From Xenoacremonium recifei (taxonomy: Eukaryota > Ascomycota > Sordariomycetes > Hypocreales > Nectriaceae), in the NCBI GenBank assembly GCA_012184525.1, contig WOFQ01000011.1, positions 248,001 through 312,000 on the forward strand: a stretch of DNA of 64,000 bases, written 5' to 3'. A program made the translations under genes and the position numbers. This document shows, one piece after another, positions 1 to 9,945 of the stretch; position 1 is the stretch's first letter, and each line of letters begins with the position of its first letter. The notes beneath the pieces are model-generated. The model made no database searches and had not been told where the DNA came from. It worked only from the letters and a program-made list of their open reading frames with translations.

Positions 1-700
1 CGGAAATACGGCATCCACTGGCTTGGCTTTCCCCCACGCTTTGGTCCCAAGGAAAGGGGTCATCGCGATGAGGTGCTTACCAAAATAGACTTGTTGTCGA
101 TCTGTCGAGTCTCACATTTACAGTACACTGCCATGGTCTTATCGTGCTCGGACTTGGCCGGTTCGCGTGACCCTTCGTTTAAGCACTAGCCCTGCGACTT
201 CTCACATCTGATACCTCTTCATATGCAGTTGGTTGTGTTGGCGGGCGTAAAACGGTTTTGATCTTCACGTCGCGTGACAGGGGTTTGGGGGTTTGAAGCG
301 CGCGAAGACGGCCCAGCTTCCTAAACGAGCCGAACTTACAACCAACATGCATACACTCATACACTAGAGCCAACACAACCCCAGCCGTACCCCGGGCGGG
401 AGCGCGGAAGCGAGGGAGTCTCCCGCCGTTTGTATGAACCTGTGTAGGAGGCTGGAATCTACTTGCTGCCTGGGTCCTTCCCAGCTGAACAACCTTGAGG
501 CTTGGTTGACTAGGGTTGCTGCACTCCTTCGGAAACGGGGAGCCAGCCTCCTCGATTAAAGGTTCTTTCGGCAGAGAGCTGTTCTCCTTAAAATGGATGT
601 ACCCTCCTAGTTGTGGGTGAGAGGACGAATCCTAATTGAAGCATTTCTTTTTGAGCCTTTGACTCCTTTTCAGCTCGCGAATGCGGCATCGGTTTGCATC
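1..700. other. Intergenic, upstream of T5orf172 gene
   Basis: No supported gene. The stretch presumably carries the promoter and 5' leader of the gene starting at 701. A TTTTCAG-like acceptor at about 669-672 could end an intron in the leader, but no matching exon is evident. Confidence 0.5.
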
Positions 701-2794
701 ATGACTTTTGTGGACTCTCACGAAGTTGTGTATTCTTTGCTCGAAAGGCTCCGCGAGAAGAGCAGCGTTGTCAACCCCGAGTACCATTGTTGCGGGCTCT
801 CAGGGAAGAACAAAAAAACGCCCTGTAAATGTGGATGGAACTTACCCGGAATTGTCGAGAATGCCGCGAGACTTCTCAATCTTCTTGAGTCTATCGATGA
901 CGAAGGAACAGACGAGTTTCCGGAAGAGATCATCAAAGATCTTGTTCTCAAAACCCATTGCAGGCCCAATCAAAGGAAATATACACTAGAGCACATCCGT
1001 GCTTGGTGGGAGTCTGTCAAGCAATGGCAGGATGAACAAGTTGAGGACTTGATTATTGGAAAGGCGAAGAAAGTAGGGAGACCAGGGCCTCCAACCCGCG
1101 AAGCAGCACCCGTCACACCCGTCAAGAAGCAATCGCGTCGCCCATACCAAGTTACTCCAGACTTCAGCCCAAGCACGGTAGTAGCTTCGGAGTTTGACGA
1201 TGACAGGGACTTAGACTACCAGGACTCCGGCGACGAGGACTCTGAGGCTGAGAGTGACGACGAAGCGATTTTCGATACTGAACCCGACGATCCCGAGACT
1301 CCCGACACGATACCTTCACTCGAAGGATGCAAGACTAGACCAATAGTAATAGACGACGAACCATCGCCAACGCGACACAGAAGCAAGAGGGCAGATGAGA
1401 TCTCACTGTCGGGCCACTACGACTTATACGAAGCCCATACCACCAAATTTGAATTGGACTCGAACGAAGCTTCTGACGAGGAGGAAGAAAGAGAAATCAA
1501 GCCACCCAAGCTATTTGTCAGAGCCAAGGACAAGGGGAAAGGACCAGAAGCTGCACGAACACCACTGAGCCAGAAGATCGAACTGAAACCCAAGACTGGA
1601 AGAAGGAGCTTCTCAGTCGATATAGTCACCGTTGTGCAAGACATCGTCCAACCCTTCAATAAAATCGAGCCCAACGACGGGGTGGTCTATGTCCTCCACT
1701 CGGAAAAATTTGGTTCTTTCAAAGTCGGATTCTCGACCTGCAAGTCGGGGTATTTCACGCGGTATTCCAAGAAGAAATGCAACCCGGACTTTGAAATGGT
1801 CGCCATCAGTACGAAACGGTTTCCTGGAGCAAAGCGAGTAGAAAAACTCGTACACACCGAGCTATTCAGAGAACGCCGAGTCATAGCCAATGGATGCCCA
1901 TCTTGTCCACGCAAAAACAAGGATGTGGGAACAATACACGATGAATGGTTCGAGATAGGACTCAACGAAGTCCTGGAATGTGTGCGAAAATGGACCCGGT
2001 TCGTACTTTATCCCGCTTATGATGATGGAAAGTTGCGAAAGGGCCTACGCGATCATATGGACAACCTCAAGACGTTGGAGGGTCTGGTGACTTCAATAAA
2101 TCGAATAACAGAACGGTCGGGAAACGACAATCTGACGGTGTTCAACCCTTGGAAACCTAAGATCGAGTTTGGAGATATGAAGGTTCAAGGCATCATCACA
2201 CCAACTGAGCCTTTTCCAGATATTCCACCCCCAGACGACCTAATAATTACAAAACTCACGACTATTGATAACAACGTGGCCAAGATTGACAATAACGTGG
2301 CCAAGATTGATAAAAGGGTGGACCAAGTGGTAGAGCTCGGACGATCAATGGAGAAAAAGACTAGAAAGGCGAAATCTGGCCAGAAAAAGGTTGAAAAAGA
2401 GGTAAAATGGCTTAAGAGAAGGGTGGCAAAGCTGGAAGAGCGGGAAGAAGCGCGCAGGGACTCGAGACCCGCGTTAAGCGATATCACGAACTCGCAACAG
2501 CTTAACTTAACGGCGGACGAGAGAGAGCACAGCGAACAACCCCACGACGGTATGCCGCAGGCGAGAACCCAGCAACGAGCTGCACAGACGGAGAAAAAGT
2601 CTAAAACGAAATCGCTTATGCGCGGAGCTTTGGACTCGGGAGCTCGAGGCTTCGACAAGTTGAGGTCAAAGGTTGGGTCTTCCAAGACAGAGAAAGCTGC
2701 AGTTGCTCCGGAGCAAGATTCGGGGCCAGCTCGTGGGTTGCGCCGAAGGCTGACAGGGGGGTTCTCGAAGACCAAGAGGACAGCGACCTTTTGA
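701..2794 (+). CDS. T5orf172 / Mug113-type GIY-YIG domain protein
   Basis: Intronless, 697 codons from the first ATG at 701. The frame is open upstream to 611 but without an ATG. The N-terminal third is followed by an acidic, Ser/Asp/Glu-rich, probably disordered stretch. The middle (roughly residues 325-450) matches the T5orf172 domain, a GIY-YIG relative: VVYVLH, then FKVGFS, RVEKLVHTEL, and a CPSC plus DEWFEI end that looks like the family's C..C...H/EWF signature. After it comes a Lys-rich coiled coil containing a direct repeat (IDNNVAK twice), then a basic tail. Fungal proteins of this family are numerous in some Pezizomycotina and mostly uncharacterised. A nuclease activity is only inferred from the fold. 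The domain call is fairly sure, the function is not. Confidence 0.85.
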   Translation: MTFVDSHEVVYSLLERLREKSSVVNPEYHCCGLSGKNKKTPCKCGWNLPGIVENAARLLNLLESIDDEGTDEFPEEIIKDLVLKTHCRPNQRKYTLEHIRAWWESVKQWQDEQVEDLIIGKAKKVGRPGPPTREAAPVTPVKKQSRRPYQVTPDFSPSTVVASEFDDDRDLDYQDSGDEDSEAESDDEAIFDTEPDDPETPDTIPSLEGCKTRPIVIDDEPSPTRHRSKRADEISLSGHYDLYEAHTTKFELDSNEASDEEEEREIKPPKLFVRAKDKGKGPEAARTPLSQKIELKPKTGRRSFSVDIVTVVQDIVQPFNKIEPNDGVVYVLHSEKFGSFKVGFSTCKSGYFTRYSKKKCNPDFEMVAISTKRFPGAKRVEKLVHTELFRERRVIANGCPSCPRKNKDVGTIHDEWFEIGLNEVLECVRKWTRFVLYPAYDDGKLRKGLRDHMDNLKTLEGLVTSINRITERSGNDNLTVFNPWKPKIEFGDMKVQGIITPTEPFPDIPPPDDLIITKLTTIDNNVAKIDNNVAKIDKRVDQVVELGRSMEKKTRKAKSGQKKVEKEVKWLKRRVAKLEEREEARRDSRPALSDITNSQQLNLTADEREHSEQPHDGMPQARTQQRAAQTEKKSKTKSLMRGALDSGARGFDKLRSKVGSSKTEKAAVAPEQDSGPARGLRRRLTGGFSKTKRTATF

Positions 2795-4274
2795 GGAACG
2801 GGTTGTGGCGCTTCTTTGTATGATTATGTTGATGTGTAAGGCCTTTGTTGAGGATAAGGTTGTGTTAGTTACTGAAGTTCTTTCTTGGGTCTAAATCCTG
2901 TGCCGTTGAAAAGCCTGACACCAACCAGGTTAGGAATCAAGAAGCTGATTTGGGGTGCATCTGAGATTATTCCCTGCAGCGGGATTGGATGCCGCTCGGA
3001 CGTTTCTTGCATGACTGCTTCGTGGCTCAGTCCAACTAGGCCATGAAGGGCACCAAGAATAGCTCTTGGGGGTTGTAAGACAGTAGTGGCACGGATCCTC
3101 CCATGAGGACGAGTCTGCATTTGTGCCCATCTTTCACTGGCTGTAATAACGATGAGCAACCAACGCAGGGGTAGGCTGGCGTCTAAACTGCCAGTGCGGG
3201 AGTTGTCTTGGAGGAGGGTTTGACTTTCATAGTGTGTCTCGTGCCGTGTCTGAGAGCCTAAACCTTGATAGGCTGGGGAACGATTCCCGTTATGATCTGG
3301 GCTTGGCTGGACTCAGCTGGCTGTTTGGTCAAAGAAGTGGTGGCGATGGAGGATGCGCGTTCGATTCGCAAGCTGCCGGAATTATTTGCTGAACCACCAG
3401 ATTAGCGGCCTCCGCTTGCATCATTTTCGCGGGTCGCTCCTCCCCGTGTCTTATTACAGTAGGACCTTCTTATTATTGCTGCGAGGAAGGTGCAGCTTGT
3501 GCACAGAGTATGTACCTGCCGAGGCCGAGTGTTGCCATCTTGTCTTTTGCCATTGGAGAGAGATCAAATCCAGTCCATTTTAGGCCCTGCATGTGGGAGC
3601 CAAGCAGCTAAGGGAGGCAAGACCGAATGAGGGTTGCTGCTGCTCCTGCCAGAGAAACACTCCGAGTTTCATGCCATTGCCACGGCATTCAGGAGCAGGT
3701 CACAACTCTCTCCTTCGTCCTCTTCCCCAAGTCCAGGCTGGCTTTCTTCATCACCAGCGGCTTCACGGATAACAGCATGCTCTCCATCGGCCTGCGTCAC
3801 CGATGAACTGCCACCGTTTGAGTGGAGAGAACCGCCAGAAGCCGTCCCCTGCTGGGAATAGCACGCGCGCGAGCCATCGCCGACTAAACGCCTGGATTCC
3901 GCTCCCGCGCCCCAGCGAGCGCCCCAAAGACCAAGGACCAAGGACCAGTTCTGGGTCTGGGCCTCTAAGAAGACGACGACCGAGCTGAAGCTGAGCCTCG
4001 CTTCGTATCTGTCTTCGATCTCTTTCTCCTCCTCAAAAGTCCCCAAGGATCCTACAACAAAGGCCATCTTCGGACCAAGGTACCCCTCTCCATCTCCCTA
4101 GCCAGTCTTCCCCCTACAAGTACGTGCCTCGGTGGCGGTTAATCAGCATCAGCCACACTTCCCCTCGCTCGTTTCGCTGCGCGCATCTATCTTCCTTATT
4201 AATTTACAGACTGAGCCTCGTGTATTTGTTCCTTCTGACATGACCAGAGGTCTCACGCTCTAAGCGCCCGCGTC
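2795..4274. other. Intergenic between T5orf172 and F-box genes
   Basis: No supported protein gene. It holds the 3' region of the T5orf172 gene and the promoter and leader of the F-box gene. From about 4080 onward the sequence is CT-rich, as is common in fungal leaders. A seven-codon upstream ORF (4240-4263) ends 11 nt before the main ATG at 4275. Confidence 0.5.
4240..4263 (+). promoter_or_regulatory. Short uORF before F-box gene
   Basis: ATG at 4240 followed by six codons and TAA, ending 11 nt before the main start at 4275. If the transcript starts upstream of 4240, scanning ribosomes would meet this uORF first, which could dampen translation or make it conditional. The transcript start is not known. 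Confidence 0.4.
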
Positions 4275-7200
4275 ATGGACGCCCCTCCAGAAGAGGCTCG
4301 TCGCTCGAGTATCGAGAAGACGCCCGTGACGCCGCCCATATTCGAACGTCTACCGGACGAAATCATTGAGCAGTACGTGCAACCACAACAACCTCATGAC
4401 GGCGCCGCAACCCCTGGCGTAGCGTCGCAAGCCATATTACCCATGTACTAACCCTCAACCCAGGATTCTCCGGGCCACCGATCCAAACGGCTTCGCGTCT
4501 CTTGTCCTCCTGAATCGCAAGTGGAGGAGCGTCTCTCAACGATCTCATCTATACATCCATCATCTGGCCCAATGCCCCTCGTACGCCGCGAGCCACACGA
4601 CCCTCCCTTCCGCCGAAGACGATAACTTGCCACAACTGCGACGACTGTTCGCGCAAGAAGTCAAGCGAAACCTATTCCAAGCATACCTACGGCCTCGCGA
4701 GACCCTGATAAAGTTGGTTTCCAACTCCATCAGTTCCTCATCATGTCCGGGCGGCGAGGGGATGCAGTTTAGCGCATCGCCCAAGGGGCATCATATCCTT
4801 GCATACAACTCGTCTAGGATATATGTCATTGATGTGCGGGAGGAGAATCTGCAGGTAAAACGAGAGCTTAAGATCCTACGGCGTCCTGTTTCGGCGTGCA
4901 TTAAAGATGATGGCTCCCTCTTGGCTGTTCTATCTACGGAGATGCAGGTAGATCTTTACGATTTACAACAATCACCACCTCGACGCACGCAATCCCGGAT
5001 TCTCGACAACAGCCCTCGCGCTATCGCTCTGTCACCCTGTGGTTCAGTCCTGGCCGCGGCATATGAAGGAGGCATTGAGGTCACTTCTCTGCGACCAGAT
5101 GCTTTGCCAACCGATCGTCGATCCGTCAAATGCGACGCTGTCGACAGTCTCGCCTTTTCTTTTGACGGGACTCAAATCCTCGGGACCACAATCCAGTCCT
5201 CGACCCCGACTACGGTAATTTTGACGGCGCCGTACTACGATCCTGGGAGCCACCTCCCTGACGACAATATCAGCTCCTTGTGGACAACTTCTATTCTCTT
5301 TCCAAACACAAGCCGCGACTGTAGTCATGCTGTTCTGCTGCAAGATGGACACCAGGAAGAGGCTAGTTGGACATTTACCTACGATCGCAGTTTCGAAACT
5401 TTCCGAGCCGTTCGAATCGACGATTTACGAAACGGCACTACGTACTTTACCGGTCCAGTCCCAAGCACCATGTCGCAAGCTAAACTTCTTCCCTGCACGC
5501 TACCTGCTGCTTCTTATAATGGAGAGTTGGTGTCGGCAGGATTTCAAGGCAAGGAGGTCTGGGTATATGGAGTACCAGAGGATCTGGACGCCGTTCCCGA
5601 TACTGCATCATCCATCGACGGTAGCTCTGCATCTTCGGGTATGGGTCGACAGAATAGTGGTCGCAGCGGCGCCTCTCGTCGCCCTTCAACGAGGGCACAA
5701 GATGCCCCTGGTGGTAGAGTACCCCAATGGCAGCTTCTGTGTGACAAGCTGAGAAACACCTTTGTCGCAGGCTGCAAAGTGTCCGAGTTGACCGCAGTGA
5801 GCAACGTGAAGTGGGTTGCTGGCTTTGGGGCCTCGTCTGCCCAAGAGCGACTTGTCGTCACCGCCCGAGGCGTGACAGCACCGAGACTCGTCACCGAGGA
5901 GGAGGACATTGATTTTATTGACGGTGGGAGGATTGTCCTACTTGATTTCGACTTCGGAATCGAAGATGGAGAAAAGCAAGAGATCCTCATTGAAGTAGGA
6001 ACGGACAACGCCGAGGTGCTGGAGGAGGAGCAGCGCGACATGGCGACTGAGGTGGCTATCGTCCGACGACGAACCGTGGCCCAAAGACGGGGAACCCGAA
6101 GCGGCGCTCTGCTTCGTGCTGCCACAACGGCAGCCCAGAGAGAGGTTCCTGTGCCCCCGTTACCGCGCCAGGATGCGGACGCTGATGACGATCCCCTTGT
6201 CCCCCGAAGAATCGGGCTGCCCCACACAACGCGGCCAAGCAACATCCAGACTATCGAGGATGATGACGACGACGCTGACGGCCCCTCCATTGAAGATATG
6301 GAGGCTCTGGACGCGCCGTACGCGCACGCCAGCCCCAGATCTGGCACCACCCTGCGGCGCGCTGCCACGGCCGCTGCGGTCAACCGAACCCTGAACCCTC
6401 GCACGGCTGATGGACGACGCATCGAGTACCGCCGTGCCGACGGGCGAGCTGAGCATCCTCACGAGAGCGACGCCGACAACTGGGTACCGCCGCCGCCGCC
6501 GTATCAAAAAGAAGACCCGGGAGATCTCCCCGCGTTTATGCGCGGTCCTGCTGTCGCTCCACCCATCTCCGTTATCCCACCCGTGCCTCCGTTGCCTCCT
6601 CCGCCGGCGTTTGCCCAAGCCAGTCAGCAAACGCGGCCGGCAGACGAATCAAAGGGCGGACGCCTCCCCCCTTCACAAGCGACATCCCAGCGGCCGGCTG
6701 TTCAGAGGACCGCAAGCGACAGCACCGCCATGAACCGGCCTCGTGTTGAGGAGAATCCTCGTCCGACTTCGAGCCCTTCTCTGCAAGATGACGGTAACGA
6801 TGACTTATACGATGTTACCCCACCCTCCTCCCCCCAACGGCCGGCTCGTCGGTCCCAAGAGTCAGCACAGTCGGAGGCTGCGAACCGACACGTATCGGGA
6901 TCGTCAACTTCCTCGCAAGCAGCTCGGAGGTCGCTTACGGCACCAATGCAATCCACAGTTTCAGGCTCTCATCCGGCTGAATCCTTGGGAGGGGTGAATG
7001 GGAGATCCGATGTGCACAACGCCAACCTCCACTCTTCGCCTACAACCGTGTCAATGCCGTATGCTGACCCTTCGACCGGTTCAAGACCGAGACGTTTGTC
7101 AAATGCCCAGACCTGGCCCGCGGGCCCAGGGAGTGAGGTTCAACCGACGACAGACCTGGCAGCTGGGTATCCTCACACAACCCCCTACATGCAGACAACG

Positions 7201-7926
7201 GCACCTGAAGACTTGACTGCCGGCCTACCGCCACTCCCAAGCTCTAGCCAGCTTGCCAGTCTGAGCAAGAGAGTGAGTCAGGGCAACCCACGACGCCTGT
7301 CCGGGGGTTTCCAAGTCAGTCGCCGGCCAGTGGGTATGTCGGAGGGCCAGAGCTCGTCTTCGGCCATCCGTCCACAGCAGAATACCTTCCCGCAGAGCTC
7401 TTTCCAACAGAACACTCTGGCGGAGCCCGATTTTGACCAACCCTTGATCATCAGCACCCCGAAAGGTGTCTCGGGAGCATTCGATCCGCCCTCGCGTCAG
7501 GTCTCAGGTCGACGGAACGAGACGCCACTGTTGGCGCCTATTCCTAGACATCCTCGCCCAACACACAACTCCGTGACTCGACCAACCGTTGAGCGATTGG
7601 AGACCATTTACAGTGTAGCCTCATCACAGGGAGGCAACCAGCACCCTACTATGCCACCGCCTCAGCAACAACCATCGAGCTTGCTTCCAACCTGGCTGAA
7701 CCCACCACCGGTGCCAGTGACCCGAACATCCCCAGGGGTCAACCGCCGGCCTAGCCGAGCAGAGCGAAGCGCTGCAAAGAACATCCAGGATGCGAAGAAG
7801 CGAGGCTGGAAGGCCAAGAGCAGCAAGAAGAAAAAGAAGCATACAGACGCCGCCAGCAGCGCCGGGTGGACAGATGTTTCTGTCAACTCTACGGGCAAGG
7901 ACGACAAGAAGTGCATCGTAATGTAA
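4275..7926 (+). CDS. F-box protein with beta-propeller-like region and C-terminal CaaX box
   Basis: Two exons, 4275-4372 and 4464-7926, with a 91-nt intron (GTACGT...CTAAC...CAG), giving 1186 aa. Residues about 22-70 read as an F-box (FERLPDEIIEQIL, then LVLLNRKWRSV), which in the family binds Skp1 and recruits substrates to SCF ubiquitin ligases. Residues about 125-420 contain repeated short strands like WD40 blades (for example FSASPKGHHILAYNSSRIYVIDV-like units), but the repeats are degenerate. The rest is long, Pro/Ser/Arg-rich and probably disordered. Near the end is a polybasic stretch (KSSKKKKKH), and the protein stops with CIVM, a textbook CaaX box whose terminal Met favours farnesylation. 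This suggests a membrane-tethered F-box protein. It is convergent with the next gene. Confidence 0.88.
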
Positions 7927-8571
7927 GAATGTGTCTATATGGAAACATGGCAGTTGGGATCGGAGTATTGAGCGGATCTTTGCACGTCCAATCGCTATAC
8001 CAACTTGATTTGAGCATATGGGAGTTTATTTCCTCGGGGAGGGGATTTTGTTGTATAGCGTGGCATGGCATTGTTGGGTCAGCGTCAGGACATTGGAGTT
8101 GGCGCTGGCGAAATGATAAAACAGGGAACGCACGATTTGATGGCATATTACCTTGGCGAGGCTGAATAAGATTGATTATGGTTATGTTAGAATACTATCT
8201 CGAGATACCATTTCAGAATGCATGATTAGCGAGTCTTTTTGAAAATGAGATCTAATTGCATTGATTCTTCGTGATGGTCTTCATGCTTCAGCTCATAGCC
8301 TGTTCACTTGACCACAGCAAAAGAAGCACAATCAAAGTAACAAAATAATATTTGCATATTATTGAAGGTCTATGAACTAGCTCAAGGCCGAAACCCTAAC
8401 AACAGAAACAAGGAGAGAGCTCTAGTACATAGATCTGGGGTATAAACGATAATAGCTCCTTTCAACGCCCTCCAATGCGATAAGTATTATTTAATAAACT
8501 CCGGCGAACATAGGCCAATTTGTCTTTCCTTTCCCAGTTCTATAAATGGTATGTCCTGTATTTCCAGCTTC
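7927..8571. other. Convergent intergenic region
   Basis: Lies between two 3' ends. It is AT-rich, as expected for 3' UTRs and polyadenylation signals. I see no gene. Confidence 0.5.
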
Positions 8572-9945
8572 TCAGATCTTAGGCGTGGTGCCCGGAACGT
8601 ACGGCCGCCCGCGGCGTACTTCTCCAAGATCCGCCTCGTCCATCAACTCGGTGAAAGTTGTGGCACTGGTGAGGCGGTTGTTGGCCTTAGGCCTAGGGGA
8701 CCCTGAATTGGGGTCTACAGTGTTGGGGTCTGCGAAGACGTTGATGCTTTCGCTGCTGGGCTCGCGTTGGAGCTCTGGCGTGCCAGGTCGGCGACTCGCG
8801 TGTGATGAGGCCTTCATGGCGCGGATAGGGGGTAGGCGTGCGGTGACGGTCCCAGTGCGCACGGGGACATCCTCGCGTGTACTGGGCGCCGACGATGCAC
8901 GGCGTGGTGAGGGGTTGGGAGAGTCAAAGGGATTGGGGATGGAGATTCGGATGCGAGGCGGTTGCGTTTGAATGCTGTTTGCCTGGGTGAGGGTTGACTG
9001 GGGGCTGAGCGAGTAGTTTCTAGGCGGGCTAGGAGAGAACTCGCGAGGCGCACTGCCAGACCGAGAGGACGGAGTCTTGAGGATGAAGTCGGTGCGGTAA
9101 GAGTTGGGTTGCATGATAGGCTCCGAGATGATGTTGCCAAAAGACCCAGTACTAGTAGTGGTGACAGATCCCCTGGAGCCATACCCATGACTGCCCTTCT
9201 CATTCTGCCCGTCACGACGGTTTCGCCGGCGGATGCAGAGATACACGATAGCGGCGATGCAGAGGAAAACCAGTGCACCACCAATGACGCCCCCAATAAT
9301 GGAAGTTTTCTTGGGTCCGTTGTCGGATTTGGACCCTGATCCCGAGCCCGAGTTAGAGTCCTGACTGGTGTCGGAAGAGGCAGTAGACGACTCAGCCGAA
9401 GCAGTGCTGGTAGCCGGCGTAAGAGCAACTGTGCTAGTCGCGGGTTCGGTCTGCGTGCTGGAAGGGCTCGTCGATGTCGCGCTCGGTCCTGCCGAAGCAC
9501 TGGAAGTGGTCTCAGAGCTTGTTGGAGCCTCCGACTGGTCCTTATTCATCTGACACTGGTCACTAACACACGAGTATCCGAAAGGACAGCACAGATTGGT
9601 TCCACACGCTTCCAACGCAATATTGAATACCGTCGTCTTGATAGCTGCACCTGGATGTTGGCTGACATCTTGTTGAGTGACGTTGCAGGTAATAGGTATG
9701 ATAGTTGAGCAATCGCTGTCATCTGGACAGCAGACAGCGGTGGTATTGCCTGCCAGCGCTATGCACGTATTCCCTGATTCGCAGCAAAAGTCGGAGGGCA
9801 GGGAACTCCCGCAAGAGACCTCATCGGCAGAGCAAGTGTCTGCTCGGCCGAAGATGCTGGCTGCCGGCATAGCTGATATCGTGGACGCGCAGAAGGCCGC
9901 CAGAAAGAAGGGATAAAGTAAGCGAAGTTGCCGAGACCGCGTCAT
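8572..9945 (-). CDS. Secreted-signal, Cys-rich, single-pass membrane protein
   Basis: Intronless, 457 aa. Residues 1-25 form a signal peptide (hydrophobic LLYPFFLAAF, Ala at the likely cleavage site). The ectodomain to about residue 135 contains paired-cysteine motifs (FCCESGNTC, AVCCP, NLCCPFGYSC), so it is likely disulfide-bonded. A Ser/Thr-rich stalk of about 75 residues follows, suited to O-glycosylation. A transmembrane helix at about residues 216-239 (IIGGVIGGALVFLCIAAIVYLCI) is followed by an RRRNRR stop-transfer and a Ser/Pro-rich cytoplasmic tail of about 215 residues. The layout resembles fungal cell-wall sensor or Mid2-like receptors, but no named family is certain. A wall-sensing role is inference from architecture only. 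Confidence 0.88.
   Translation of the reverse strand: MTRSRQLRLLYPFFLAAFCASTISAMPAASIFGRADTCSADEVSCGSSLPSDFCCESGNTCIALAGNTTAVCCPDDSDCSTIIPITCNVTQQDVSQHPGAAIKTTVFNIALEACGTNLCCPFGYSCVSDQCQMNKDQSEAPTSSETTSSASAGPSATSTSPSSTQTEPATSTVALTPATSTASAESSTASSDTSQDSNSGSGSGSKSDNGPKKTSIIGGVIGGALVFLCIAAIVYLCIRRRNRRDGQNEKGSHGYGSRGSVTTTSTGSFGNIISEPIMQPNSYRTDFILKTPSSRSGSAPREFSPSPPRNYSLSPQSTLTQANSIQTQPPRIRISIPNPFDSPNPSPRRASSAPSTREDVPVRTGTVTARLPPIRAMKASSHASRRPGTPELQREPSSESINVFADPNTVDPNSGSPRPKANNRLTSATTFTELMDEADLGEVRRGRPYVPGTTPKI

Noticed and set aside
5544..6422. 292-codon minus-strand frame
   Set aside because: Antisense shadow of the F-box gene, Ser/Arg-rich and low in complexity.
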